Positions 25,205 to 34,285 of a DNA stretch of 64,000 bases are shown piece by piece. Each line of letters starts with the position of its first letter. The first letter of the stretch is position 1. The DNA comes from Pedobacter cryoconitis (lineage in GTDB: Bacteria; Bacteroidota; Bacteroidia; Sphingobacteriales; Sphingobacteriaceae). The DNA lies in the NCBI RefSeq assembly GCF_014207135.1, contig NZ_JACHCC010000006.1, positions 227,124 to 291,123 of the forward strand, written 5' to 3'. The translations under genes and the position numbers were made by a program. A model generated the notes under the pieces. That model was not told the origin of the DNA, made no database searches, and was given only the letters and a program-made list of their open reading frames with translations.

Positions 25205-26248
25205 ATGATGAACCAGGAGGATATATTTAAAAAGATAGGACAGATACTCAGTGAGTTGAATGATCAGTATCAATATTTAGCTCAGAATCCTCGTGAACTC
25301 AACGAACTGGAGCTCGAACTTTTCCTGGCAAATGCCAGCTTTTTATCTGATCATGTCCACATTATTCAGAAGCTAAACAATGGTCATACCCAGCACATTT
25401 TGCCGGAACATACCGAAGAAACACCCGTACCTGTCCTGGCAGAGGATGATTTGTATGTGCATGAAATACTTCCTGCCAAACCCAAACTTGATGAAGAGAT
25501 GTTTAAGCTGGATAAGGAACATTCTACTTTTGAGTTTATTTTAAATGAGAAGCCAGCTTCAGATAAGTTTGAGTTTGAAGAGAAATCGGTAGATGAGATT
25601 TTTGACAGACCACTGAGTAAAGAAGAAGAACTGATTATTGCACAGAAACAGAAACTGAGAGAAAAGGATAGCCTGGGGATTGTATTGCCTGAAGAAGATG
25701 AGATTGGTCCGGAACCTTTTTTAGTGGAAGATGAGCCTGTTCATGAAATACATCATGAAGTTGCTGATCCGGTTCCTGCAGCAGAACCTGTTAAGCTGGA
25801 AACTCAACCTGTTGAAGAATATATCCCTGAAACTAAATCAGTGGTTCAGGAAGAACTGTTTGCGCCGGTAAAAGCGGTGGTACAGGAGGAAGTAGCTATA
25901 GAAAATGAGGTGCCTGCTGAGATTGATGCGGCAAAACCAAAAACCCTCAATGAAATCCTTTCCGGTGGAACTCAAAGTACACTTAATTCCGGAAGCAGCA
26001 GAGTTCAGGTCAAAGACTTAAAACAGGCCATTAGCCTGAACGATAAAATGCGTTATATTAAAGACCTTTTCAATGGTTATAACCTGGCATATGCAGAAGC
26101 AATTGACCTGGTTAATAAAATGCCTGATTTTAAAAGTGCTGATGAATTCTTACAGCGGAACTATGCACAAAAGAATAACTGGGCCGCAAAACAGGACACG
26201 GCAGATCAGTTTTATGAGTTATTAAACCAGCGCTTTAGTGTTAAATAA
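25205..26248 (+). CDS. Conserved-looking acidic protein of unknown function
   Basis: A 347-aa soluble protein I cannot name. The N-terminal ~60 residues are helical (EDIFKKIGQILSELNDQYQY). The middle (~75-250) is a Glu/Pro/Val-rich, low-complexity acidic linker. The C-terminal ~75 residues form a compact helical domain (AISLNDKMRYIKDLFNGYNL, then DEFLQRNYAQKNNW). The start could also be the second Met codon. The gene converges on rodA with an 8-bp overlap. A -7 element TACTTTTG lies at 25150-25157. It may be a scaffold or adaptor, but that is a guess. Confidence 0.75.
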   Translation: MMNQEDIFKKIGQILSELNDQYQYLAQNPRELNELELELFLANASFLSDHVHIIQKLNNGHTQHILPEHTEETPVPVLAEDDLYVHEILPAKPKLDEEMFKLDKEHSTFEFILNEKPASDKFEFEEKSVDEIFDRPLSKEEELIIAQKQKLREKDSLGIVLPEEDEIGPEPFLVEDEPVHEIHHEVADPVPAAEPVKLETQPVEEYIPETKSVVQEELFAPVKAVVQEEVAIENEVPAEIDAAKPKTLNEILSGGTQSTLNSGSSRVQVKDLKQAISLNDKMRYIKDLFNGYNLAYAEAIDLVNKMPDFKSADEFLQRNYAQKNNWAAKQDTADQFYELLNQRFSVK

Positions 26249-27506
26249 AGCCCATTCTGTTTGAATCCAGTTTAAGGAAGATAAACAGCAGTACCGTAAA
26301 ACTCCACAAAGAAGAGCCCCCGTAGCTGATAAAGGGTAAGGGGATACCGATTACCGGGATGATACCTATTGTCATCCCTATATTAATAAAGACGTGGAAA
26401 AAGATAATACTGGCCACACAATATCCATAAACCCTGGAAAAGGAAGATCGTTGTCTCTCCGCCAGGTTAATGACCCTGAGCAGTAAAAAAATATACAGAC
26501 CGATGACCACTGAGCAACCCAGGAATCCCCATTCCTCGCCAATGGTAGAAAAGATAAAGTCTGTACTTTGTTCCGGAACATAACCGTATTTTGTTTGTGT
26601 TCCCTGCAGGAAGCCTCTTCCGGTTAACTGCCCTGCGCCAATAGCGATTTTTGACTGGATTACATTATAACCGGCTCCCTTAGGATCAGTTTTCAGGCCC
26701 AGCATGATTTCGATACGCGTACGCTGATGGGGTTCCAGTACTTTCTCATAACCGACCTTCACTATAAATAAATAGGCTATTGCAATAACAGTTGCCATAA
26801 TCATTGAAAACATCATTTTCTGTTTTCTTCTGTTATGATAGATGAAGAATCCGCCTATCGCTGCAATGATAGGAATCAGGATATAAACAGGTACCAGAAA
26901 GTCTGCGATAAATAATACAATCATACCCAGGAAAATGAGCAGAAAATAACCTGATAAACCTTCGCGGTACATGGGGAACATAAAGGCAATATATACCAGT
27001 GCGGATCCGGTATCTGGTTGAAGCATGATCAGAAATAATGGAAAACCTACGATCAATGCCGCAATTCCAATAGATTTAATATCCCTGAACTTGGGATTGA
27101 AAGTCCCTACATATCTGGCCAGCAATAATGCAGTACCAAATTTAGCCAGCTCTGAGGGCTGTAAACGGAAGGTTCCCAGCGGAATCCAGGCCTGGTTACC
27201 CGCAACTCTACGACCAACAACGAGTACGACCATCAACAGGAGCATCGTACCACCATAAACTATGGGGGAGAAGATGCTGAAAAATTTAGCGTCAAGCAAT
27301 AGAATAGAAAACCCCATCATCAGGGCTACTACGACATAAATCATTTGTTTACCGTACCTGCTGCTAAAATCAAAAAGTGCGGAGGTATCCGGGTTATACA
27401 ATGAGGCATAGATGTTTATAAAACCAATAGTACATAACAGAGTGTAGATCAAAATAGTGATCCAGTCTACATTGAAGAAGAAACGGCTGCCTTGTTGCGT
27501 ACTCAT
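26241..27506 (-). CDS. rodA: Rod-shape-determining protein RodA (SEDS peptidoglycan polymerase)
   Basis: A 421-aa SEDS-family membrane protein with about ten helices. Family motifs: RLQPSELAKFGTALLLARYV, QPDTGSALVYIAFM, QSTDFIFSTIGEEWGFLG and IPVIGIPLPFISYGGSSLW. It polymerises glycan strands from lipid II in the elongasome with PBP2. Its ATG overlaps the mrdA stop by 4 nt, so the two are translationally coupled, matching their one-to-one function. Confidence 0.96.
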   Translation of the reverse strand: MSTQQGSRFFFNVDWITILIYTLLCTIGFINIYASLYNPDTSALFDFSSRYGKQMIYVVVALMMGFSILLLDAKFFSIFSPIVYGGTMLLLMVVLVVGRRVAGNQAWIPLGTFRLQPSELAKFGTALLLARYVGTFNPKFRDIKSIGIAALIVGFPLFLIMLQPDTGSALVYIAFMFPMYREGLSGYFLLIFLGMIVLFIADFLVPVYILIPIIAAIGGFFIYHNRRKQKMMFSMIMATVIAIAYLFIVKVGYEKVLEPHQRTRIEIMLGLKTDPKGAGYNVIQSKIAIGAGQLTGRGFLQGTQTKYGYVPEQSTDFIFSTIGEEWGFLGCSVVIGLYIFLLLRVINLAERQRSSFSRVYGYCVASIIFFHVFINIGMTIGIIPVIGIPLPFISYGGSSLWSFTVLLFIFLKLDSNRMGFI

Positions 27507-29452
27507 TGGGTTAAGGGAGTAGGTGTTGTTTTAGTATTTACTATTTTATTCTCGGGTGAAGCAGGTAGAGTCACTGGAATTTTAGTACTGTCAGTGCCTT
27601 TAGGTGCCCATTTTATTTTAGGTTTTGGAACATCAGGTAAAACTACAAGCTTTTTCATAGCTTCTGCCTGGGCAAGCCGTCCGCCAGAGATCTTCCCTGT
27701 TAAATATTGTTCAGTGATGTAACTTGCTATAGGCGCAGCATAGGCACCACCATAACCTGCATTTTCAACAATTACAGCAATTGCGATTTTAGGATTATCA
27801 CGGGGAGCAAAGCCTATAAATACCGAGTGGTTTTTCCCATGGGGATTCTGTACCGTTCCTGTTTTTCCGCAAAGCAGGATATTGGGAATCGCAGATGCCC
27901 TTGCTGTACCATATGGTGCATTCACTGCATCCTGCATCCCGTCGATGACAGGCTCAAAATGGCTGAGGTCAATATCCACTGAGTTCTTAACCAGATATTC
28001 TTTTTTGACAGCTTTCTTTTCGCCGATAGCTTTGATCAGGTGAGGTTTGATATAGTATCCCCGGTTGGCAATAATTGCCATGATGTTAGCCATTTGTAAA
28101 GGGGTGGCACTCATCTCTCCCTGACCGATTGCCAGTGAAATTATAGTCGTATAACCCCAGCTTTTGCCAAATCTTTTGGTGTATTCCTCCGAAGTAAATA
28201 ATCTTCCTTTCCGCTCAAAAGGCATATCCAGATCGAGTTTAGAGCCCAGTCCGAATTTTCGTACTTTGGCTTCCCACGAATCATACGCCTCAATCTTGTT
28301 CTTGAACTTCTTCTGGGTCATCAGCTTCTGAAAGACATAACAGGCATAGGTATTACATGATCTGGCCAGTCCTTTACGTAAGGAGATATTTCCGTCAACG
28401 TGTTCACAACTTACAAAGTGATTACCTGCCCAGTATCCACCCGGGCAATTAAAGGTCGTATTGGGGTCGATGACACCTTCCTGTAAAGCGATAAGATCGT
28501 CCAGAGGTTTGAAGGAAGATCCCGGAGAGTAATATCCCGACAGTGGCCTTACGTTAAACGGTCTGTTGGGAGAACGGAAAATATCCATGTAATTATTCCC
28601 CTGTTGTCTTCCGACCATCAGGTTAGGATCATAAGAAGGACTGCTGACAAAAGCAAGCACTTCTCCCGTACTGGGTTCTATAGCTACAATACTTCCCACT
28701 TTATTTTTCAGCAGCTGTTCTCCTAATTTCTGAATGTTAATATCCAGTGAAGAAACCAGTGTTTCCCCTGAGGTGGCCAGCGTATCAAATTTTCCATTCA
28801 GATAACTGCCCTGAGGCACGTTCCTGGCGTTATAGATGGTGTTTTCTACGCCACGCTCTCCACGCAGTACGTCATTATACTGACGTTCCACGCCCGATTT
28901 CCCGATGTAATCCCCGGGGCGGTAGTATCCATTACTCTCTTCTATATCTTTGTCTGAAACCTCTTTTACATAACCAAAAAACTGACCTGCCACACTATCA
29001 GGATAATGTCTTACCGTTCGGTTCTGAGTTTCAAAACCGATAAACCGGGAGAGTCTTTCCTGTAAGGCAGCATAAGTCTGTACCGATAATTGTTTCTCGA
29101 ATACAGAGCGCTGGTATCTCGACTGGCTTCTGGCTTTATTAAAACGTTTATGAAAACCGGCCATATCAATACCAATGATTTTGCATAAAGCAAGTGTATC
29201 AAATGGTTTGACCAGGTTAGGGGTGACCATCAGGTCATATACCGGTTCATTCTGTACCAGTACCTTATTGTTTCTGTCAATGATTACACCACGCGCCGGA
29301 AATGTATATTTTTTACGCAGTACATTACTGTTGGCCGATAAAAAGTAGCGGTCACTGGCCACCTGGATATAGAAAAGCTGGCCTATCAGGATCAGCGATA
29401 CGACTATAAACAAGCCCTGTATAATATATTTTCTATTGAAAAGATTCTCCAT
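27503..29452 (-). CDS. mrdA: Penicillin-binding protein 2 (peptidoglycan transpeptidase)
   Basis: A 649-aa class-B PBP. N-terminal membrane anchor (~9-30), PBP dimerisation domain (~50-215), then the transpeptidase domain with the SxxK nucleophile motif (PGSSFKPLDD), SxN (ARSCNTYAC) and KTG (LCGKTGTVQNP). It cross-links peptidoglycan synthesised by RodA during side-wall growth. The C-terminal ~35 residues are Pro/Thr/Lys-rich and probably unstructured. It starts at the mreD stop (TAATG overlap). Confidence 0.96.
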   Translation of the reverse strand: MENLFNRKYIIQGLFIVVSLILIGQLFYIQVASDRYFLSANSNVLRKKYTFPARGVIIDRNNKVLVQNEPVYDLMVTPNLVKPFDTLALCKIIGIDMAGFHKRFNKARSQSRYQRSVFEKQLSVQTYAALQERLSRFIGFETQNRTVRHYPDSVAGQFFGYVKEVSDKDIEESNGYYRPGDYIGKSGVERQYNDVLRGERGVENTIYNARNVPQGSYLNGKFDTLATSGETLVSSLDINIQKLGEQLLKNKVGSIVAIEPSTGEVLAFVSSPSYDPNLMVGRQQGNNYMDIFRSPNRPFNVRPLSGYYSPGSSFKPLDDLIALQEGVIDPNTTFNCPGGYWAGNHFVSCEHVDGNISLRKGLARSCNTYACYVFQKLMTQKKFKNKIEAYDSWEAKVRKFGLGSKLDLDMPFERKGRLFTSEEYTKRFGKSWGYTTIISLAIGQGEMSATPLQMANIMAIIANRGYYIKPHLIKAIGEKKAVKKEYLVKNSVDIDLSHFEPVIDGMQDAVNAPYGTARASAIPNILLCGKTGTVQNPHGKNHSVFIGFAPRDNPKIAIAVIVENAGYGGAYAAPIASYITEQYLTGKISGGRLAQAEAMKKLVVLPDVPKPKIKWAPKGTDSTKIPVTLPASPENKIVNTKTTPTPLTQ

Positions 29453-29967
29453 TAGCGCATTTTTCTATTATAGAAGATAAATTCTATCAATATAACGGTG
29501 AATAGCGTAAAGATACCGCTAAGCAAGCATCTTAACAAAGTGTAGGACAGCTCTGTTAATTTAAATGCTTCTAATAAGAAAAGTACGAGATGGTGCGAAA
29601 AGGTACATAGCAAGGCATATAAAGCAAACCATTTAAAACCCATATTCCCCAATGTAGGCTCAGGTTCATCAAAATTATCGCGGCTTACTGTAACTGAGAT
29701 AAATAAGATTCTTACAAAAACCAGCATTACACAAGCTGCTGTATGTACACCCAATGTATCATAGAAAGCATCCAGCGTTAAACCCGTGCCAAAGGCGATT
29801 AGATATAAGATCAGGTTAGGGGTGCCGAAGGGAAGCAGTAGTAAAAATAAAATATAAGTGAATGGAGTAGCCAGATCATAAAAAGCCAGATTCCTTAACA
29901 AGAGAACCTGTATAGAAAGTAGAATGAACCACCTGAGGATATTGATTAATATGATTTTACTGTTCAT
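29452..29967 (-). CDS. mreD: Rod-shape-determining protein MreD
   Basis: A 171-aa inner-membrane protein with five or six hydrophobic helices (WFILLSIQVLLLRNLAF first). Sequence conservation in MreD is low; the call rests on topology, length and position between mreC and mrdA. It is a component of the MreBCD elongasome. It overlaps mreC by 11 nt and mrdA by 1 nt. Confidence 0.9.
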   Translation of the reverse strand: MNSKIILINILRWFILLSIQVLLLRNLAFYDLATPFTYILFLLLLPFGTPNLILYLIAFGTGLTLDAFYDTLGVHTAACVMLVFVRILFISVTVSRDNFDEPEPTLGNMGFKWFALYALLCTFSHHLVLFLLEAFKLTELSYTLLRCLLSGIFTLFTVILIEFIFYNRKMR

Positions 29968-30796
29968 TCGGCAATTTTGATTCTAGTGCTTTTTGTTCAT
30001 CTGAAAGTTTGTCCTGGATCACATATACGTATTGTAACGTGCTGAAATCATTAAAAAGATCGATCTGGATAGTCAGGAAATTATCCCCTGTAGATATTCC
30101 TCTGTTGCTGATCCTTCCTACCGGGATTCCAGGAGGAAATGAGCCAAAACCTGAGGTAATTACTGTATCTTTCAGTTTGACTTTGAAATGATTGGGTATA
30201 TCCTTGATATACGCTTTTCTATAGTCCGAATTCCGGTCTCCCCAAACCAGTGAACCCAGTGCTTTTGTCGAACTGATACTTACACTGATTTTAGCATCCT
30301 TATTCAGTAGAGATTCTATGGTAGCCAGATGAGGAGATACATCGCGGATAATGCCAACGACACCTTTACCGGCAGAAATTACAGCCATTCCGCTTTGTAT
30401 ACCATCCAGAGCACCCTTATTAATGGTGATGATGTTATTTCTTAAAGTGATAGAGTTTTTGATTACCCGGGCAGCCAGATAAGTATACTGAACGTGGTTA
30501 GTCGTGTCTTTGATCAGTGTTTTTTTAGCACTGTCGATCCCTTTGATGGCTAAAAGGGCGGTATTTAGTTTAGCATTTTCCAGTGCAAGACTGTCATTGA
30601 CCGAACCGAGGTTCATGTATCTTTTAAATACATTCAGTTTTTCGTAGGCATGGCCTACAACCTCATTGGTAGAGTTAAAAGTCACACTCCTTTGATAAGC
30701 ATTGTTTTTAACCGTGAGTACGATGCCAATGGTAAAAAAAATGACAAACAGGAAAAATGCGTTGTATCTGTTAATGAAAATCCAAAGGTTACGCAT
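29957..30796 (-). CDS. mreC: Rod-shape-determining protein MreC
   Basis: A 279-aa bitopic protein: N-terminal transmembrane helix (~12-30), coiled coil (~60-90), then the periplasmic beta domain with ITINKGALDGIQSGMAVISA and VTSGFGSFPPGIPVGRI, the family signatures. It links cytoplasmic MreB filaments to periplasmic PBP2. It is separated from mreB by 103 bp containing a strong hairpin, unlike the overlapping genes downstream. Confidence 0.95.
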   Translation of the reverse strand: MRNLWIFINRYNAFFLFVIFFTIGIVLTVKNNAYQRSVTFNSTNEVVGHAYEKLNVFKRYMNLGSVNDSLALENAKLNTALLAIKGIDSAKKTLIKDTTNHVQYTYLAARVIKNSITLRNNIITINKGALDGIQSGMAVISAGKGVVGIIRDVSPHLATIESLLNKDAKISVSISSTKALGSLVWGDRNSDYRKAYIKDIPNHFKVKLKDTVITSGFGSFPPGIPVGRISNRGISTGDNFLTIQIDLFNDFSTLQYVYVIQDKLSDEQKALESKLPNEQ

Positions 30797-30840
30797 ATTT
30801 CTTCATTCTGTATTGAGATACAGCAAACTCATTTTTAATG

Positions 30841-30877
30841 ATAAAATGTGAGCAATTTGGGTTTGCTCACATTTTAT
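30841..30877. terminator. 15-bp hairpin between mreB and mreC
   Basis: Positions 30841-30855 pair perfectly with 30863-30877 around a 7-nt loop. It lies 23 bp after the mreB stop on the transcribed strand, with only a weak U run. It probably acts as a partial terminator or 3'-end stabiliser that keeps MreB above MreC/MreD levels; that is inference. Confidence 0.55.
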
Positions 30878-30899
30878 GATGCTGTATGTAATGATTAAT

Positions 30900-31922
30900 T
30901 TATTGCATTAAAAACTTATAGCCACCGATATTCTTCAGTGCAATCCCCGTTCCACGGACAACTGCACGTAAAGGATCTTCCGCAACGTGTACAGGAAGTT
31001 TCGTTTTAGCCGCTACACGTTTATCCAGTCCGCGTAATAAAGCCCCGCCACCTGTAAGATAAATACCAGTCTGGTAAATATCAGCAGAAAGTTCTGGTGG
31101 TGTAATCTCCAGAGCTTTCAGGATCGCCTCTTCAATTTTAGAAATAGACTTATCCAGGCAGTGTGCAATTTCAGTGTAAGAAACTGTAATCTGCTTAGGT
31201 ACACCTGTCATCAGGTCTCTTCCCTGTACTGCAAAATCAGCAGGAGGATCTGTTAATTCAGGTAAAGCAGCGCCAACTTCAATTTTGATTTTCTCCGCAG
31301 TACGGTCACCAATCATAATATTGTGCTGACGACGGATATAATTTACGATATCCGAATCAAAGTTATCTCCCGCAACACGGATAGACTGGTCGCATACTAT
31401 ACCAGAAAGTGCAATTACAGCAATTTCAGTTGTACCACCACCGATATCGATGATCATGTTTCCCATCGGTTCTTCTACGTCGATACCGATACCTACGGCA
31501 GCTGCCATTGGCTCATGGATCAGGTAAACCTCTTTCGCCCCAGCAATTTCTGCCGAGTCTCTTACCGCACGTTTTTCCACCTCAGTAATTCCTGAAGGAA
31601 TACAGATAACCATTCTTAAAGAAGGAAACATCCATCCTTTTCCGCCGTTCAGCATCCGGATCATCCCTTTAATCATAGCTTCAGCAGCATTGAAATCAGC
31701 TATTACACCATCTTTCAACGGTCTGACTGTACGGATGTTATCATGGGTTTTACCCTCCATCTGCATTGCCTGACGGCCTATTGCGATAATTTTATTTGTT
31801 TGTCTGTCAAAAGCAACTATTGAAGGCTCATCAACAACCACTTTATCATTGTGTATTATCAGGGTGTTGGCGGTGCCTAAATCGATGGCAACCTCTTGTG
31901 TGAACCAGTTAAATAAACCCAT
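30900..31922 (-). CDS. mreB: Rod-shape-determining protein MreB (bacterial actin)
   Basis: A 340-aa actin-like ATPase. Phosphate-1 motif VAIDLGTANTLIIHNDKVVV near the N-terminus, phosphate-2 GNMIIDIGGGTTEIAVIALS, adenosine motif GIYLTGGGALLRGLDKRVA. It forms membrane-associated filaments that organise side-wall synthesis. Length is typical. It is the first gene of the mreBCD-mrdA-rodA operon, with a separate start about 85 bp downstream of purH. Confidence 0.98.
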   Translation of the reverse strand: MGLFNWFTQEVAIDLGTANTLIIHNDKVVVDEPSIVAFDRQTNKIIAIGRQAMQMEGKTHDNIRTVRPLKDGVIADFNAAEAMIKGMIRMLNGGKGWMFPSLRMVICIPSGITEVEKRAVRDSAEIAGAKEVYLIHEPMAAAVGIGIDVEEPMGNMIIDIGGGTTEIAVIALSGIVCDQSIRVAGDNFDSDIVNYIRRQHNIMIGDRTAEKIKIEVGAALPELTDPPADFAVQGRDLMTGVPKQITVSYTEIAHCLDKSISKIEEAILKALEITPPELSADIYQTGIYLTGGGALLRGLDKRVAAKTKLPVHVAEDPLRAVVRGTGIALKNIGGYKFLMQ

Positions 31923-32007
31923 TTATAGGTGATAAGTTAAGTATTAAAAATTCTGTATACTAGTAAATGTAAAACTACGTCTTTTTATTGTATTCGCAGC
32001 TAAAAAA

Positions 32008-33534
32008 TTAGTGCTTAAAATGTCTGATACCAGTGGTTACCATAGCGATACCTTTTTCGTTCGCCATGTTAATGGAATCAGCATCTTTAATTGAACCTCC
32101 TGGCTGAAGTACTGCTGTAATACCAGCTTCAGCAGCAATTTCGACGCAGTCAGGGAAAGGGAAGAAAGCATCCGATGCCATTACCGATCCGATTAAACTG
32201 AAATTAAAGGCAGCAGCTTTTACAATAGCCTGCTTCAATGCATCCACTCTTGAAGTCTGTCCGACACCGCTTGCCAGCAAAGTGTTGTCCTTAACAAACA
32301 CAATTGTGTTCGATTTAGTATGTTTCACAATTTTATTTGCAAAGAAAAGATCTTTTAGCTCGGCAGCTGAAGGAGATTTTTCAGTTACAGTAACCATCTG
32401 ATCAGTTCCTTCAATAATTAAATCTTTATCCTGTTCAATAACTCCGTTTAATAAAGTTTTGAATTGTTTAGGACTTAATTCAAGGTGATTACGCTGCAGG
32501 ATTACTCTGTTTTTCTTTGTTTTGAACAATTCAATTGCCTCCGGATGATAAGAAGGGGCAATCAGCACTTCAAAGAATAACTTATTGATTTCAGTAGCTG
32601 TAGCCAGGTCAATTTCACGGTTTGCAATCAGTACACCACCAAAGGCAGAAACCGGATCACAGGCCAGTGCATCGTCCCATGCCTGGGCAATCGTTTCTCT
32701 CGAAGCAATACCGCAGGCATTGGTGTGTTTCAGAATCGCAAATGTAGGTTCAATAAATTCGTCGATCAGGCTTACCGCCGCATCAACATCTACAAGATTG
32801 TTATAAGAAAGTTCTTTCCCGTTTAATTTGGTGAACATTTCGTCCAGGTCCCCATAAAAAACACCTTGCTGATGAGGATTTTCTCCGTAACGGAGAGTTT
32901 TTGAAGAATTGATACTTTGTTTAAATAAAGTAAGTGGTTCTTCTGTATTGAAGTAATTGAAAATTGCTGTATCGTAATGAGAAGAAGTATGGAATGCTTT
33001 TTTAGCATAAGCTTTACGTTGTGCCAGAGAAGTTTCTCCGTTTTGTTCTTCCAGTTGTTGCTGTAGAGTGGCATAGTCATCTTTTGAAGCAAGGATAACC
33101 ACATCGTTAAAGTTTTTTGCTGCTGCCCTGATCAGGGAGATTCCGCCGATGTCAATTTTTTCAATGATTTCCTCTTCAGAACCACCAGCTTTCAGCGTCT
33201 CTTCAAATGGATAAAGATCAACGATAACCAGGTCTATTTCAGGGATTTCATATTCTTCAATCTGTGCTTTGTCTTCCTTCAGGTTTCTGCGGTTTAAAAT
33301 ACCACCGAAAACTTTCGGATGAAGAGTTTTAACCCTTCCACCTAAAATTGAGGGATAACCAGTAAGATCTTCAACAGCTGTAACAGGTAAATTCAGGTCT
33401 TTAATGAACTGTTCTGTTCCACCTGTAGAAAACAACTGAACACCTTGCTGTGAAAGCAAGCGGACAAGAGGTTCCAGACCGTCTTTGTAATATACTGAGA
33501 TTAAAGCGTTTTTGATCTTTATTTGTTGACTCAT
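32008..33534 (-). CDS. purH: Bifunctional AICAR formyltransferase / IMP cyclohydrolase
   Basis: A 508-aa PurH carrying out the last two steps of IMP synthesis. The N-terminal MGS-like cyclohydrolase domain (ALISVYYKDGLEPL, then LFSTGGTEQFIKDL) precedes the transformylase domain (LRYGENPHQQGVFYGD, VLKHTNACGIA, SDAFFPFPDCVEIAAEAGI). The frame extends to a GTG at 33573, but a -7 element (TAATTTTG on the - strand, 33562-33555) sits inside that extension. The ATG at 33534 is therefore the likely start. purN lies 73 bp upstream. Confidence 0.96.
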   Translation of the reverse strand: MSQQIKIKNALISVYYKDGLEPLVRLLSQQGVQLFSTGGTEQFIKDLNLPVTAVEDLTGYPSILGGRVKTLHPKVFGGILNRRNLKEDKAQIEEYEIPEIDLVIVDLYPFEETLKAGGSEEEIIEKIDIGGISLIRAAAKNFNDVVILASKDDYATLQQQLEEQNGETSLAQRKAYAKKAFHTSSHYDTAIFNYFNTEEPLTLFKQSINSSKTLRYGENPHQQGVFYGDLDEMFTKLNGKELSYNNLVDVDAAVSLIDEFIEPTFAILKHTNACGIASRETIAQAWDDALACDPVSAFGGVLIANREIDLATATEINKLFFEVLIAPSYHPEAIELFKTKKNRVILQRNHLELSPKQFKTLLNGVIEQDKDLIIEGTDQMVTVTEKSPSAAELKDLFFANKIVKHTKSNTIVFVKDNTLLASGVGQTSRVDALKQAIVKAAAFNFSLIGSVMASDAFFPFPDCVEIAAEAGITAVLQPGGSIKDADSINMANEKGIAMVTTGIRHFKH

Positions 33535-33554
33535 TGGGTGTGATTTTTGAGCCG

Positions 33555-33562
33555 CAAAATTA
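33555..33562 (-). promoter_or_regulatory. -7 element of purH
   Basis: CAAAATTA on the + strand is TAATTTTG on the - strand, matching TAnnTTTG. It places the transcription start near 33549 and excludes the GTG at 33573 as the start codon. Confidence 0.5.
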
Positions 33563-33607
33563 TGATTTTTCACTGATAAATTTTAGCGTATAAAGATAAA
33601 AAACATC

Positions 33608-34186
33608 TTATTTTTTTATCTTTTTCAAAATGCTTTCTACAATCCTTGGATAGTGCTGGTGTTCAAGCTGTTGTCCTTTGAATTTTACCATTTCCAAATT
33701 GTCACCTTTATCAATTTTATATTTCGCCTGGTAGATATATTCACCTTCATCATAATTTTCATTTACATAATGAATTGTGATACCACCTTCTGTTTCCCCT
33801 GCCGCCAGGACTGCCTGATGTACGTGATCGCCATACATGCCCTTCCCGCCAAATTTAGGAAGTATTGCCGGATGTATATTGATTATACGACCTGGATATT
33901 CCGCAATCAGATTTTTAGGGATCAGCCATAAGAAACCTGCAAGGACAATCAGATCAATATCCAGATTTTTCAGCAGGTCAATGATAGAGCTGGTGTGGTA
34001 AAATTCTTTTCTGTCAAAGATATGAGAAGGGATTTCGAAATTATCCGCCCGTTGTAAAACGTATGCATCGGGATTATTAGTCAGTACCAGTGCGATTTCT
34101 ACTTCAGAACTGTGTTTGAACAATTCCATTATTTTCTGGGCATTAGAACCCGAACCGGAGGCGAAAATTGCTATACGTTTTTTCAT
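33608..34186 (-). CDS. purN: Phosphoribosylglycinamide formyltransferase
   Basis: A 192-aa GAR transformylase. N-terminal IAIFASGSGSNAQKIMEL binds phosphoribosyl substrate; IINIHPAILPKFGGKGMYGDHVHQAVLAAG carries the catalytic Asn-His-Asp region (INIHPAILP, with the Asp farther on in DEGEYIYQ). It transfers formyl from 10-formyl-THF to GAR in purine synthesis. It lies just upstream of purH on the same strand. Confidence 0.95.
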   Translation of the reverse strand: MKKRIAIFASGSGSNAQKIMELFKHSSEVEIALVLTNNPDAYVLQRADNFEIPSHIFDRKEFYHTSSIIDLLKNLDIDLIVLAGFLWLIPKNLIAEYPGRIINIHPAILPKFGGKGMYGDHVHQAVLAAGETEGGITIHYVNENYDEGEYIYQAKYKIDKGDNLEMVKFKGQQLEHQHYPRIVESILKKIKK

Positions 34187-34285
34187 TTTGTGTATCGCTC
34201 TTCATTGAAATTTCAGCTGGCTTTGCCGGTTCTCAATAAAATGAGGCTTGCCAAAAATAGCATTTTAAACCTAAAAGGATAATTT

